DNA from: Bacteroidaceae bacterium
GTDB taxonomy: Bacteria; Bacteroidota; Bacteroidia; Bacteroidales; Bacteroidaceae
Length of the DNA stretch: 64,000 nucleotides
Assembly: GCA_017617315.1 (NCBI GenBank)
Contig: JAFZWM010000042.1
Span: forward strand, 62,001-126,000
Direction of reading: 5' to 3'
Shown here: positions 17,887-28,200 of the stretch, one piece after another
How the letters are laid out: every line of letters begins with the position of its first letter
Numbering within the stretch: position 1 is the stretch's first letter
The notes under the pieces: generated by a model
Seen by the model: only the letters and a program-made list of their open reading frames with translations
Database searches by the model: none
What the model was told of the DNA's origin: nothing
Position numbers and translations under genes: made by a program

Positions 17887-19332
17887 ATGAAATACGAATC
17901 AACATTTAACGCTCTCGATAACATCCTGCGCAACGAGGCAGGATGCAGCAACGAGCTTGACTATATTGAGCAGACTTCGTGGTTGCTCTTTCTGAAATAT
18001 CTCGACGACCTTGAAACGGAGCGCGAAGACCAAGCCGAACTCAACGGCAAGGAGTACAAGCGCATAATAACAGGCTTCAACCGATGGAGCGCGTGGGCTG
18101 CGCCTAAGAACAGCAAGGGCGAACTTGACGTTATAAACGCCATGACGGGCGACGACCTTGTGGAGTTTGTAAACCAGAAGCTCTTCCCTTCGCTCAAGCA
18201 TTTCAAAGATACCGCGCCTTCGCCCGACACGCTCGAATACAAGATTGGAGAGATTTTCGACGAGCTACGCAACAAGATAAACAGCGGCTACAACATGCGC
18301 GAGATTATCAACAAGATAGATTCGCTGCATTTCCAGAGTGCCGACGACAAGCACGAGATGACCGTGCTCTACGAGGACAAAATAAAGCGCATGGGCAATG
18401 CCGGACGCAACGGCGGCGAGTACTACACTCCGCGCCCACTCATCCGCACCATCGTGCGCGTGGTTAATCCGCGCATCGGCGAAACTGTCTACGACCCGGC
18501 TTGCGGCTCGGCTGGCTTCCTCTGCGAGGCGTTCAGCTATATGCAAGAGCAGGTGAAGTCGGTAGCCGACTCCGACGCACTTCAGAAATCTACTTTCTTC
18601 GGCAAGGAGAAGAAGGGTTTGCCCTACATCATAGCCACCATGAATATGATATTCCACGGCGTGGCTGCGCCAAACATCATACGCGGCAACACGCTTGCCG
18701 AAAACCTTGCCACCATTCAGCAGCGCGACCGCAAGGACGTAATTCTTGCCAATCCGCCTTTCGGAGGTAGCGAGCGCAACGAGGTGCTGCAAAACTTCGA
18801 CATACGCACCAGCGAGACGGCCTACATGTTTATGCAGCATTTCATAAAGATGCTGAAGGTGAACGGACGCGCCGGAATAGTTATTAAGAACACGTTTCTG
18901 AGCAATGGCGATGCTGCCGCCGTGCGCCGCAAACTGCTCGAAGACTGCAACTTGCACACAATCCTCGACCTTCCGCAAGGCGTGTTTACGGGTGCAGGCG
19001 TAAAGACCGTGGTGCTCTTCTTCACCAAGGGCGAGCCAACGCGCCGTATATGGTACTACCAGCTAAACCTCGGCCGCACGCTTGGCAAGACCAATCCGCT
19101 TTCCGAAGCCGACCTCGAAGATTTTGTGGCTTTGCAGAAAACGCAGGCGGAGAGCGAGAACTCGTGGACGCTCGATGTGTCTGCCCTTGGCGACGATTGC
19201 GACCTATCTGTAAAGAACCCGAACAAGCCCGAAGTGGTTGACAACCGAACCACCGACGAGATTCTCAACACCATCGCCGACCTCAACAACGATTCCGCAA
19301 GATTGATTAACGAAATAAAGGAGATGCTATGA
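17887..19332 (+). CDS. hsdM: Type I restriction-modification methyltransferase subunit HsdM
   Basis: 481 residues with an N-terminal helical HsdM domain (about 1-140) followed by an N6-adenine methylase domain. AdoMet-binding motif I, DPACGSAGF, starts at residue 203; the catalytic NPPF starts at residue 289; GGEYYTPRPL near 178-187 is the usual lead-in. It methylates adenine in the target chosen by HsdS, forming an M2S complex. The stop overlaps the hsdS start (ATGA), so the two are coupled. Composition is more GC-rich than hsdS. Confidence 0.95.
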   Translation: MKYESTFNALDNILRNEAGCSNELDYIEQTSWLLFLKYLDDLETEREDQAELNGKEYKRIITGFNRWSAWAAPKNSKGELDVINAMTGDDLVEFVNQKLFPSLKHFKDTAPSPDTLEYKIGEIFDELRNKINSGYNMREIINKIDSLHFQSADDKHEMTVLYEDKIKRMGNAGRNGGEYYTPRPLIRTIVRVVNPRIGETVYDPACGSAGFLCEAFSYMQEQVKSVADSDALQKSTFFGKEKKGLPYIIATMNMIFHGVAAPNIIRGNTLAENLATIQQRDRKDVILANPPFGGSERNEVLQNFDIRTSETAYMFMQHFIKMLKVNGRAGIVIKNTFLSNGDAAAVRRKLLEDCNLHTILDLPQGVFTGAGVKTVVLFFTKGEPTRRIWYYQLNLGRTLGKTNPLSEADLEDFVALQKTQAESENSWTLDVSALGDDCDLSVKNPNKPEVVDNRTTDEILNTIADLNNDSARLINEIKEML

Positions 19333-20525
19333 AAGAAGGATGGAAATATATGAAGTTGGGGGAAATTGTTGTTTTTGATAAACGGTTCAAAGGTGTTCCA
19401 AAAGAGCAACAAAAACAAATTGTTTCTTTCAAGCATGTATCTGCGGAAACTTTAAAAGGGTTACTTGTTGATAATGGAGATGTGAAATTGTTGGCTACTG
19501 GTCTATTTACTGGTTATACTACACAAGAATTAGCCGGAAACAATTTAAATTCAGGAGAGGTTATATCTTTTCCAACTGGTGGTAATGCAAATATAAAATA
19601 TCATAAAGGAAATTTTGTCGATAGTGGAAATATTTTGTGTGTTGCAAAAGACGACAGCATTTATTTGAAATATGTTCATTTTGGTTTATTATATCAAAAT
19701 GATTATATAGAGTCTTGTTATAAGGGTACGGGTATTCACCATCCCTTTATGCCTGATATTTGGGATGTAAAAGTTCCTATACCTGATATTTCTACCCAAT
19801 ATTCCATTGTCGCTCGTTTGGATGCCGAGTTCGCGAAGATAGAAGCCCTAAAAGCCAATGCCGAAAAGCAACTTCAAGCCGCCAAAGATTTGTTTCAAGC
19901 CGCTCTAAAAGAGTTGTTGACACCGAAAGAGGGATGGGTGGAGAAGAAATTGGGAGAATTGGGAACGACCAAAATAGGTCCATTTGGGTCTTTACTTCAT
20001 AAAAAGGATTATGTCGTTGGTGGTATCCCTCTAATTAATCCAATGCATATTTGTGACAATCGTATAAAAGCAGATATGTCTTATTCAGTTTGTAAAGAAA
20101 AAGCAGAAGAATTATCTGCATATATAATGAAACAGGGGGATATTGTTATCGGTCGTAGAGGCGAAATGGGAAGGTGTGCGGTTGTTACAACCAACAATGA
20201 TGGGTATTTATGTGGGACTGGAAGTATATTTTTTAGAGCAAAAAAAGAATCAGTAAATGTTGTTTTTCTACAAAAAATAATTGCATCGAGTGAAATAAAA
20301 CAGAAGTTAGAGAAAATTGCAGGAGGGACAACAATGCTCAATTTAAGTAGTAAAGGTTTTAATTCTTTAACTATTAAAGTTCCATCTCTTTCCGAGCAGC
20401 AACGCATCGCTGACCGCCTCGATGCCCTCTCTGCCAATGTGAAAGCATTGCAAACGAACTACACCGAAACCATAACCCACTGCAACGACCTAAAGCAATC
20501 GTTGTTGAAAAAAGTGTTTGAATGA
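19329..20525 (+). CDS. hsdS: Type I restriction-modification specificity subunit HsdS
   Basis: 398 residues with two target-recognition domains (about 1-150 and 205-345), each followed by a conserved helical region: QYSIVARLDAEFAKIEALKA at about 155-174 and EQQRIADRLDALSANVKAL near 355-373. The helical regions act as a ruler between the two half-sites and bind HsdM. The recognition domains are visibly more AT-rich than the helical regions and than hsdM/hsdR, as expected for exchangeable domains. The target sequence cannot be deduced. Confidence 0.93.
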   Translation: MKEGWKYMKLGEIVVFDKRFKGVPKEQQKQIVSFKHVSAETLKGLLVDNGDVKLLATGLFTGYTTQELAGNNLNSGEVISFPTGGNANIKYHKGNFVDSGNILCVAKDDSIYLKYVHFGLLYQNDYIESCYKGTGIHHPFMPDIWDVKVPIPDISTQYSIVARLDAEFAKIEALKANAEKQLQAAKDLFQAALKELLTPKEGWVEKKLGELGTTKIGPFGSLLHKKDYVVGGIPLINPMHICDNRIKADMSYSVCKEKAEELSAYIMKQGDIVIGRRGEMGRCAVVTTNNDGYLCGTGSIFFRAKKESVNVVFLQKIIASSEIKQKLEKIAGGTTMLNLSSKGFNSLTIKVPSLSEQQRIADRLDALSANVKALQTNYTETITHCNDLKQSLLKKVFE

Positions 20526-20562
20526 TGCGCCCAATCCACTAAAAAGGTTGTTAAAATCTGCA

Positions 20563-20600
20563 TAATCCGCTAATTATTTTTAGTATATTTGTACGGATTA
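20563..20600 (+). promoter_or_regulatory. Promoter with flanking inverted repeat before the RhuM gene
   Basis: TATATTTG at 20584-20591 matches the -7 consensus and is framed by TAATCCG (20563-20569) and CGGATTA (20594-20600). The 7-bp inverted repeat could be an operator for an autoregulator. The ATG is 16 bases beyond. Confidence 0.5.
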
Positions 20601-20615
20601 TAAAAAAACATAATT

Positions 20616-21632
20616 ATGGACGAACAGCAGAATATAATCATATATCGTACGGCAGACGGACGTGCTTCAGTTGCACTCTTTGCTAAGGATGGTAATATAT
20701 GGCTTAACCAACAACAGATGGCAGAACTTTTTGCCACCTCGAAGCCGAACATCAGCATGCACATAGCTAACGTATTAAGAGAAAAGGAATTAGTAGAAGA
20801 TTCAGTTGTTAAGAATTTCTTAACAACTGCCGCAGATGGCAAAAATTACAACGTGGTATTCTACTCTCTCGAAATGATTATAGCTGTAGGTTATAGGGTG
20901 AGAGGAATTCGTGGAACGCAGTTTAGACAATGGGCAACAGAGCATCTGACGGAATATCTTGTAAAAGGTTTTACGATGGATGACGAGCGTCTGAAGAATC
21001 CAGACGGAAGACCCGACTACTTCGATGAATTGCTGCTGCGCATCCGCGACATTAGAGCATCGGAAAAACGTTTCTATCAGAAGATAAGAGACCTCTTTGC
21101 ACTAAGCAGCGACTACGACAAGAGCGACAAGGCAACACAGATGTTCTTTGCCGAGACGCAGAACAAACTGCTCTATGCCGTAGCCCACAAGACGGCTGCC
21201 GAAATTATCGTCAGTCGTGCAGACGCAAACAAACCAAACATGGGACTCACCACATGGAAAGGTAGCATCGTGCGCAAAGGCGACGTTATTACAGCCAAAA
21301 ACTATCTGCACGCTGATGAAATAGACTCTTTGAATCGTCTGGTAGACATCTTCCTGACAAGTGCCGAAGAACGAGTAAAGAATCGCCGCGACCTGACACT
21401 TGACTATTGGCGCAAGAATGTGGATAACCTTCTGGCATTCCAAGAGAAAGAGATATTGCAAGGTGTAGGAAGCATAACAAACAATGAAGCCGAAGAAACA
21501 GCAAAGCGGATTTATGACATATTCAACACCAAGCGCAAACAGTTGGATGCGCAAGCGGCAGATGCCGAAGATTTGAAAATGCTCGAGGATTTAGAAAAAA
21601 GGATCGTAGCAGAAAACAATAAAGGAAAATAG
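20616..21632 (+). CDS. RhuM-family protein within the type I R-M operon
   Basis: 338 residues. The N-terminal part (about 1-110) resembles a winged-helix-like module (IWLNQQQMAELFATSKPNIS, then YSLEMIIAVGYRVRG), and the whole matches the RhuM (virulence protein) family. The middle and C-terminal part is helical with a coiled coil near 295-335. The molecular function of RhuM is not established. It lies between hsdS (90 bases upstream) and hsdR (6 bases downstream), has its own promoter-like element, and so may regulate hsdR or act in the same defence unit. Confidence 0.82.
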   Translation: MDEQQNIIIYRTADGRASVALFAKDGNIWLNQQQMAELFATSKPNISMHIANVLREKELVEDSVVKNFLTTAADGKNYNVVFYSLEMIIAVGYRVRGIRGTQFRQWATEHLTEYLVKGFTMDDERLKNPDGRPDYFDELLLRIRDIRASEKRFYQKIRDLFALSSDYDKSDKATQMFFAETQNKLLYAVAHKTAAEIIVSRADANKPNMGLTTWKGSIVRKGDVITAKNYLHADEIDSLNRLVDIFLTSAEERVKNRRDLTLDYWRKNVDNLLAFQEKEILQGVGSITNNEAEETAKRIYDIFNTKRKQLDAQAADAEDLKMLEDLEKRIVAENNKGK

Positions 21633-21638
21633 ACTTTT

Positions 21639-24056
21639 ATGGACGAATCTACAACACGCCGAAAGAAAATAGATCCTGCCCTCTATGCGGTGGGCTGGGA
21701 ACAAGTGCCCGACAGTCTGATTCTGAACGAGCAACGCGCCTACCTCATTGCTCCGGGACGAGTGGAGAAGCTAAAGGCTCGCCACCCCAAAAAGGTGGAC
21801 TACATTCTGGAATACAAGGGCATAAAACTCGCCGTCATCGAGGCTAAATCCGACGAGACGGACGTGTCGGTTGGCGTGCCGCAAGCCAAGCAGTACGCCG
21901 ATATGTTGCAGATTCGCTATACCTACTCTACCAACGGCAACGAAATCTACTTCATCGACATGGGCGTGAAGGATGCAAGCGGCAACTACATTGTGCCATC
22001 GTCCGAGCGGTTTGTAGATTCGTTCCCATCGCCACAAGAGTTGTGGCAGATGACATTCCCCGAGGCCAACGAGTGGCGCGACCGCTTCAACCTGCAACCG
22101 CTAAACCGTGGCGGCGGTCGTGAGCCTCGCTACTATCAGTCCAATGCCATAAACAACGTGCTCGCCGCCGTGGCTAACGAGCAAAGCCGCATCCTGCTAA
22201 CCATGGCAACAGGCACGGGCAAGACCTACACGGCATTTCAGATTTGCTGGAAACTCTTTCAGACAAACTGGAATCTGCATGGCAAAGACCAGAAGCCGCG
22301 CATCCTCTTCATTGCCGACCGCAACATACTTGCCAACCAAGCTATCAACGACTTCGAGCAGTTTCCCGACGATGCCATGGTGCGCATCACGCCCGACGAA
22401 CTGCGCAAGAATCATGGCAAAGTGCCAACGGCAAGACATCTCTACTTCACCATCTTCCAGACCTTCATGTGCGACGATGGCAGCGGAGAGCCGTACTATA
22501 AACAATATCCAGCGGACTTCTTCGACTTCATAATAATAGACGAATGTCATCGCGGCGGCGCAAACGACGAGAGCCAATGGCGCGAACTGATGGATTACTT
22601 CTCGTTTGCCTATCAGCTTGGCATGACCGCCACGCCTCGCCGACAAGACAATGCCAATACATACCGCTACTTTGGCGAGCCTGTATATTCGTACTCGCTA
22701 AAGCAAGGCATCGCCGACGGCTATCTAACGCCATTCCGCGTGCGCATTTCAGAAAGCAACATCGACGAATATGTATTCAATCCCGACGATGATGTTACAG
22801 GCGACATAGATACCGAAAAGACATATACCGAGCAGGATTTCTACAACGGACGGATTGAGATTCGCCAACGCGACGAACATCGCGTGAAGGAACTGCTTTC
22901 GCAAATAAATCCCGACGAGAAGACGATTGTGTTCTGCGCCACACAGCTGCATGCCAACATTGTGCGCGACATGATAAACCAGCACAAGCAGAACCCTGCG
23001 CCCAACTACTGCGAGCGCGTAACGGCCGACGATGGCGCAGAGGGCGAGGCGAGTCTGAAACTGTTTCAGGACAACGAGCACAAACTGCCAACCATACTAA
23101 CCACGTCGCAAAAACTCTCTACTGGCGTTGATGCCCGCAACGTGCGCAACATTGTGCTTATGCGCCCTGTGAACAATATGGTGGAATTCAAGCAGATAAT
23201 CGGTCGCGGCACTCGTCTGTTCGACGATAAGTATTACTTTACCATCTACGACTTTGTGGGCGCAAGCCGCAACTTCCAAGATGCCGAGTGGGACGGCGAC
23301 CCTTTCTGCCCCGTATGTGGCAACTATCCGTGCACTTGCAACAAGAAGCCGAAACCATATTCAGACGATTCTGACGAAGAAGACGGCTCTACCGACGGAA
23401 TAAGCGATACCCATAAGCCATGCCCTATCTGCGGACATCTGCCATGCACCTGCGATGGTGGCAGCAAGCCGAAGAATAAAATAGTGGTTCGCCTTTCAGA
23501 CAAACGACAGATTGAACTAAAAACGAAATGGACGGAGAAATTCCAGTACGACGACAAACTGATTTCCATCGAGGAGCTGATACAAGAACTGTTCGGCAGG
23601 CTGCCATCGTTCTTCAACGGTCCTGAAGACCTTCGCAAGCAATGGGAGCACCCCGACACACGTCAGGCTCTGCTCAGCCATCTGGAGCAAGAGGGCTTTC
23701 ACGAAGACAAGCTGCAAGCCATCCAGCGCGTTATGGGGCGCGAGGACTGCGACCTGCTCGATGTGCTCGAATTCATAGCCTACGAAACTGCGCCTATGGA
23801 GCGCGAAAAGCGTGTGGAGATGGTTCGCAAGGACTATTACAAGAAGCAGACCGCCGCGCAAAAGATATTCATCGACTTCCTCATATCGCAATATCTGCGC
23901 AACAGTTACCGCGAATTTACATCCGAGAACCTCGGCACGCTTATAAACATGAAATACGGCACAGTAGCCGATGCCAAAGCCAATCTGAACATGAGCGTGC
24001 TACAAATCCGCACCCAATATCTCGAATTTCAGCGACAGCTTTACAGCATGGCGTAA
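21639..24056 (+). CDS. hsdR: Type I restriction endonuclease subunit HsdR
   Basis: 805 residues. The N-terminal nuclease domain shows a PD-(D/E)xK pattern with D54, E68 and K70. The SF2 translocase follows: Walker A ATGTGKT at 190-196, DECH at 301-304, and motif VI around IIGRGTRLF near 525. Between the motor and the C-terminal domain two copies of a CPxCGxxPCxC cluster are seen (C557-C567 and C595-C605). The C-terminal region from about 700 resembles the EcoEI-type HsdR tail. HsdR drives translocation and cutting of unmethylated DNA. It is the last gene of the operon, ending at a terminator. Confidence 0.94.
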   Translation: MDESTTRRKKIDPALYAVGWEQVPDSLILNEQRAYLIAPGRVEKLKARHPKKVDYILEYKGIKLAVIEAKSDETDVSVGVPQAKQYADMLQIRYTYSTNGNEIYFIDMGVKDASGNYIVPSSERFVDSFPSPQELWQMTFPEANEWRDRFNLQPLNRGGGREPRYYQSNAINNVLAAVANEQSRILLTMATGTGKTYTAFQICWKLFQTNWNLHGKDQKPRILFIADRNILANQAINDFEQFPDDAMVRITPDELRKNHGKVPTARHLYFTIFQTFMCDDGSGEPYYKQYPADFFDFIIIDECHRGGANDESQWRELMDYFSFAYQLGMTATPRRQDNANTYRYFGEPVYSYSLKQGIADGYLTPFRVRISESNIDEYVFNPDDDVTGDIDTEKTYTEQDFYNGRIEIRQRDEHRVKELLSQINPDEKTIVFCATQLHANIVRDMINQHKQNPAPNYCERVTADDGAEGEASLKLFQDNEHKLPTILTTSQKLSTGVDARNVRNIVLMRPVNNMVEFKQIIGRGTRLFDDKYYFTIYDFVGASRNFQDAEWDGDPFCPVCGNYPCTCNKKPKPYSDDSDEEDGSTDGISDTHKPCPICGHLPCTCDGGSKPKNKIVVRLSDKRQIELKTKWTEKFQYDDKLISIEELIQELFGRLPSFFNGPEDLRKQWEHPDTRQALLSHLEQEGFHEDKLQAIQRVMGREDCDLLDVLEFIAYETAPMEREKRVEMVRKDYYKKQTAAQKIFIDFLISQYLRNSYREFTSENLGTLINMKYGTVADAKANLNMSVLQIRTQYLEFQRQLYSMA

Positions 24057-24067
24057 GGGCACAAAAA

Positions 24068-24105
24068 AAAGTCCCCAAAAGTCAGGACAGACCTTTGGGG
24101 ACTTT
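24068..24105. terminator. Bidirectional terminator between hsdR and the nucleotidyltransferase gene
   Basis: AAAGTCCCCAAA (24068-24079) pairs with TTTGGGGACTTT (24094-24105), with A-run and T-run flanks. It separates two convergent genes. Confidence 0.9.
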
Positions 24106-24131
24106 AAATATATTTAATTCAAAGGAAAAAA

Positions 24132-25046
24132 TCAGAACAACTTCTCTGGATATTCGCCGCTCTCAACAAGTGCCTTAATCTTGGCAACTGTCTCAGGACG
24201 ATCCTCTGGATAAGTTACGCCGAACCACTTTGATGTTGTGTCGAGTACCTTAACGGTTGCAGTACCCTCGTTAATCAGCTTGTTAACCATAAGCGGAATG
24301 AAGAACTCAGCCTTCAGGTTCTCCATGTTCTTAGGGTCTTTCAGGAACTCAACGAAGAAGTCCTGGCTGTACTTGAAGTAATCAGGAGTGAAGCCCCATA
24401 CGTTCATAGAAACAGGAGTGTTGTCGTCAACAGCAACCCAAGTTGTGTTGTCATCGTCGAGATACTTAACAACGCCGTCCATTCTCTGAATCTTGGTGCG
24501 CTCTACAACTGTAGTAAGGTGTCCCTCGGCATTTGTTGAACAGATGCCGCGGCTAACAGTTCCGCTCTCAGAAAGAGTGTTGCCCACGCGGAAGCCGACC
24601 ATAGCATACTGGTTCTTTGCGCCCTCTGGCAGCTCGCTCAGGAACTTGCCCATAACGGCAAATGTGTCGCGACCGTAGAAGTCGTCGCAGTTGATAACGG
24701 CAAACGGCTCTTTGATAACATCCTTACCCATGAGTACGGCGTGGTTTGTTCCCCAAGGCTTAGTTCTGCCCTCTGGGCAAGTGAATCCCTCAGGAAGGTC
24801 GTCAATACTCTGGAATACAAGTTCAACAGGAAGCTTGTCCTGATACTTGCTTATAATCTTCTCGCGGAAATCCTTCTCGAAATCCTTGCGGATAACGAAT
24901 ACGAGTTTGCCAAATCCGCCACGAATAGCATCATAAATTGAATAGTCCATGATAGTCTCGCCGTTAGGGCCAAGACCATCAAGCTGCTTCAAACCACCAT
25001 AACGGCTTCCCATACCGGCAGCCAATAGAAATAAAGTAGGTTTCAT
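24132..25046 (-). CDS. Sugar nucleotidyltransferase (NTP_transferase family)
   Basis: 304 residues. The N-terminus LLAAGMGSRYGGLKQLD has the GxGxR loop that binds the nucleoside triphosphate, and INCDDFYG near residues 118-125 supplies the metal-binding aspartates. It resembles glucose-1-phosphate uridylyl/thymidylyltransferase-like enzymes and probably converts a sugar phosphate to an NDP-sugar, but nucleotide and sugar are not determined. It is monocistronic between a terminator and a divergent promoter region, away from the capsule genes. Confidence 0.8.
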   Translation of the reverse strand: MKPTLFLLAAGMGSRYGGLKQLDGLGPNGETIMDYSIYDAIRGGFGKLVFVIRKDFEKDFREKIISKYQDKLPVELVFQSIDDLPEGFTCPEGRTKPWGTNHAVLMGKDVIKEPFAVINCDDFYGRDTFAVMGKFLSELPEGAKNQYAMVGFRVGNTLSESGTVSRGICSTNAEGHLTTVVERTKIQRMDGVVKYLDDDNTTWVAVDDNTPVSMNVWGFTPDYFKYSQDFFVEFLKDPKNMENLKAEFFIPLMVNKLINEGTATVKVLDTTSKWFGVTYPEDRPETVAKIKALVESGEYPEKLF

Positions 25047-25094
25047 TTTAAATAATATTTTTAAGTATTACATTACTTTTTTATAAAAGTGCAT

Positions 25095-25102
25095 CAAAGG
25101 TA
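25095..25102 (-). promoter_or_regulatory. Promoter -7 element of the nucleotidyltransferase gene
   Basis: Minus-strand TACCTTTG fits TAnnTTTG and lies 49 bases before the ATG at 25046. No clear TTTG box is seen. Confidence 0.5.
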
Positions 25103-25115
25103 GTGAAAAATTAGA

Positions 25116-25123
25116 TATATTTG
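25116..25123 (+). promoter_or_regulatory. Promoter -7 element for the secreted beta-helix protein
   Basis: TATATTTG fits the consensus; the start codon at 25256 is 133 bases further, so the leader would be long. The divergent promoter at 25095 is only 13 bases away. Confidence 0.45.
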
Positions 25124-25255
25124 TACGCTAAATAGTTAAAACAAGTTTAAAAATATTAAAATGCGCATCGATATGGCGATGTTTTTATTATTTAAACTCT
25201 TTCTGCACACTAAACATTACAAATAGAAACAGGTAAAATCAAAAAAATATAACCA

Positions 25256-28200
25256 ATGGACAACAAGACTATAATATTATCGCTTCTGCTTGGCGGATTC
25301 GCATACATGGGCACGGCGCAAAAGCCTGCACCAAAGAAACCGCACATTAAGCTGGAGAACGAGAAGATTGAGTACGACACTTACCGATATGTAGACTATT
25401 CATACTGCGGCTACCGACAGTCTGCCGCAAACATTCCCAACATTCAGGTAAAGGCGGTGGCAAGCAACGCCGATGCCATTCAGGCAGCCATCGACTATGT
25501 GAGCAAGCTGCCGGCCGACAAGAACGGCCATCGCGGAGCCGTGCTCCTGGGCGAAGGCACGTTCGAGATTTCAGAGCGTCTGCACATATCTGCCAGCGGC
25601 GTGGTGCTGAGAGGCATGGGCAGAGACAAGACCGTAATACGCAAGAAGGGAGTCGACCGCATGTCTCTCCTGCTCATCGAGGGCAAGGGCGATGTGCGAT
25701 ATACCGACAGCACTACCATAGCACAGGATTTTGTGTATGTAACCGACAAGACCATCCGTCTGGCAAACGCCGCCAACTACAAGGTGGGCGACCGCATCAG
25801 CCTTACATGGCAGAGCACCAACGAATGGATAAACTCGCTCGGATGCGCAGGATTCTCGCCAACCAACACAACTCTGGGATGGCACAAGGGCGACACCGAC
25901 GTGCAATGGACAAGACGGATAACTGCCGTAAAGGGCAACGAGATAACAATAGATGTTCCGCTAACCATGACGCTGAACAAGAATCTTGCCAGCACCATCG
26001 TGGCACGAATGCCCGAATATAATATAATAGGTGAATGTGGAGTGGAAAACCTCACTCTCGAATCGGACTACGAAAGCGACTTCGACGAGAACCATTGCTG
26101 GACTGGCATCTCGATAGACAATGCGGAGAACTGCTGGGTGCGAATGGTAAACTTCCGACACTTTGCAGGTAGCGCGGTAATTCTTCAGCGCGGCTCAAGC
26201 ATGATAACCGTTGAGGACTGCAAGAGCTACGACCCTAAGAGCGAACTGGCAGGAGCACGCCGCCAGACATTCTACACCGTAGGTCAGATGAATCTTTTCC
26301 AGAGATGCTATTCGGAGGAAGGAATACACGACTTCTCGGCCGGATGGTGCGCCGCCGGACCAAACGCCTTCGTTCAGTGCGAGGCCATGAATGCCCACGG
26401 ATATAGCGGCCCTGTTGAGGCTTGGGCTTGCGGTCTGCTATTCGACATTGTCGACATCATCGGAAACGACATAAAGTTCTGCAACCTCGGACAGAGCAAG
26501 AACGGCGCAGGATGGAACACGGCCAACAGCGTGCTGTGGCAATGTACCGCAGGCGAGATTTTCTGCTACTCGCCCGACAAGGACAACACCAACCATTGCT
26601 ACTACAACTGGTCGAAAGAGAGCGGCGACGGCGACTGGTACGGCGGAGGCAACTTCGGCAAGCCACGCAGTCTGTTTGCGCAGCAGCTCGCCGACAGAAC
26701 AAGTGCAGAGAATGCCGAGAAATGCCGCATCTACATGCGAAACACCAACGCAAGCAGCAACCCCACCGTTGAAGACGCTCAGATTCTTGCAGAGGAAGCA
26801 AGAACTGTTCCGCGCGTAACGCTCGAGGCTTGGATTGATTCGGCAAAGTTCAACAGCAGCCTTCTGGCACACAACAAGGCAAAGGTGATAAGCGCGCCAA
26901 CAAAGAAGACAGCAGACGCGCATCATAACATAAGCATCACAAACGGACAGATAACAAAGAACGGTCTCGCCATCGCCGGAAATCTGTATAGCACTCCTTG
27001 GTGGCGCGGAAACATCCGTCCTTCGTTCGTAAAGGGCTTCTACTCTGCCCCAGCCGTAACACGCTTCGTTCCCGACCGCGAGGGCACAGGCCTCACCGAC
27101 CGCATAGACTCGGTTGTAAGCTACATGGACAAGAACGGTTTCTGCATCTTTGCACAGAACTACGGATTGTGGACCGACCGCCGACGCGACGACCATCTGC
27201 GAGTAAAACGCCGCGATGCCGATGTGTGGGCGCCATTCTACGAGCAGCCTCTGGCACGCTCGGGCAAGGAGACGGCTTGGGACGGTCTGACAAAATACGA
27301 CCTCACGAAGCCTAACAAATGGTACTTTGCCCGTCTTAACGAGTTTGCCGACAAGTTCGACGGTCTGCTGTACTTCCACCACTATTTCCAGCATAACATT
27401 CTCGAAGCCGGAGCACATTGGGTTGACAGTCCTTGGCGACCAGTGAACAACATAAACGGTTCGGTCTTCCCAGAGCCTGTGCCTTTCACCGGCGACAAGC
27501 GAATATTCGTGGCAACGTTCTTCTACGACATCAACAACCCGAAGATGGCAGAACTGCACAGACAATACATCCGTCAGCAGCTCGACCAGTTCAAGGGCAA
27601 GGACAACGTGGTACACCTCATCAGCGAGGAGTTTACAGGCCCGCTTCACTTCGTACAGTTCTGGATTGACTGCATAAAGGAATGGGAGGCTGAGAACGGC
27701 AAAGTGAAGGTGGCTCTGTCAGTAACAAAGGATGTGCAGGACGCAATCCTTTCAGACCCGGCAAGAGCATCGGTTGTGGATATTATCGACATCAAATACT
27801 GGCACTACAACACCAAAGGATTGTGGGCTATCGAAAGCGGCAAGAATCTGGCGCCACGCCAATGGCAACGCAAGTTCAAGCCGGGCTCAACAGGATTCGA
27901 TGAGGTGTTCAAGGCGGTAAGCGAGTACAGACAGAAATATCCGGAAAAGGCTGTTACATATTCGGCTCAGAACTTCGACAAGAACGGCTGGGCTGTGCTG
28001 ATGGCTGGCGGATCGTGCGCCAACATCAAGATTGACGACAGTTTCCGCAAGCAACTGCTTACATCTGTTGCAAGCATGAAGCCCGAAGTCGGCAACGATG
28101 CCGTCAAGGTTCTGAAGGGCGACAATGCCGTGCTTGCATATCTCTGCGGCAGCAATGCCAAAGTTTCACTTCCTGCCGGAAAGTTCACTCTGTATCAAAT

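Noticed and set aside
18265-18978. 237-codon frame opposite hsdM
   Set aside because: It overlaps the methylase catalytic motifs on the other strand and resembles no protein family.
26438-27649. 403-codon open frame on the minus strand
   Set aside because: It lies wholly opposite the beta-helix gene, has a cysteine- and leucine-rich composition without domains, and is a by-product of GC-rich third positions on the coding strand.
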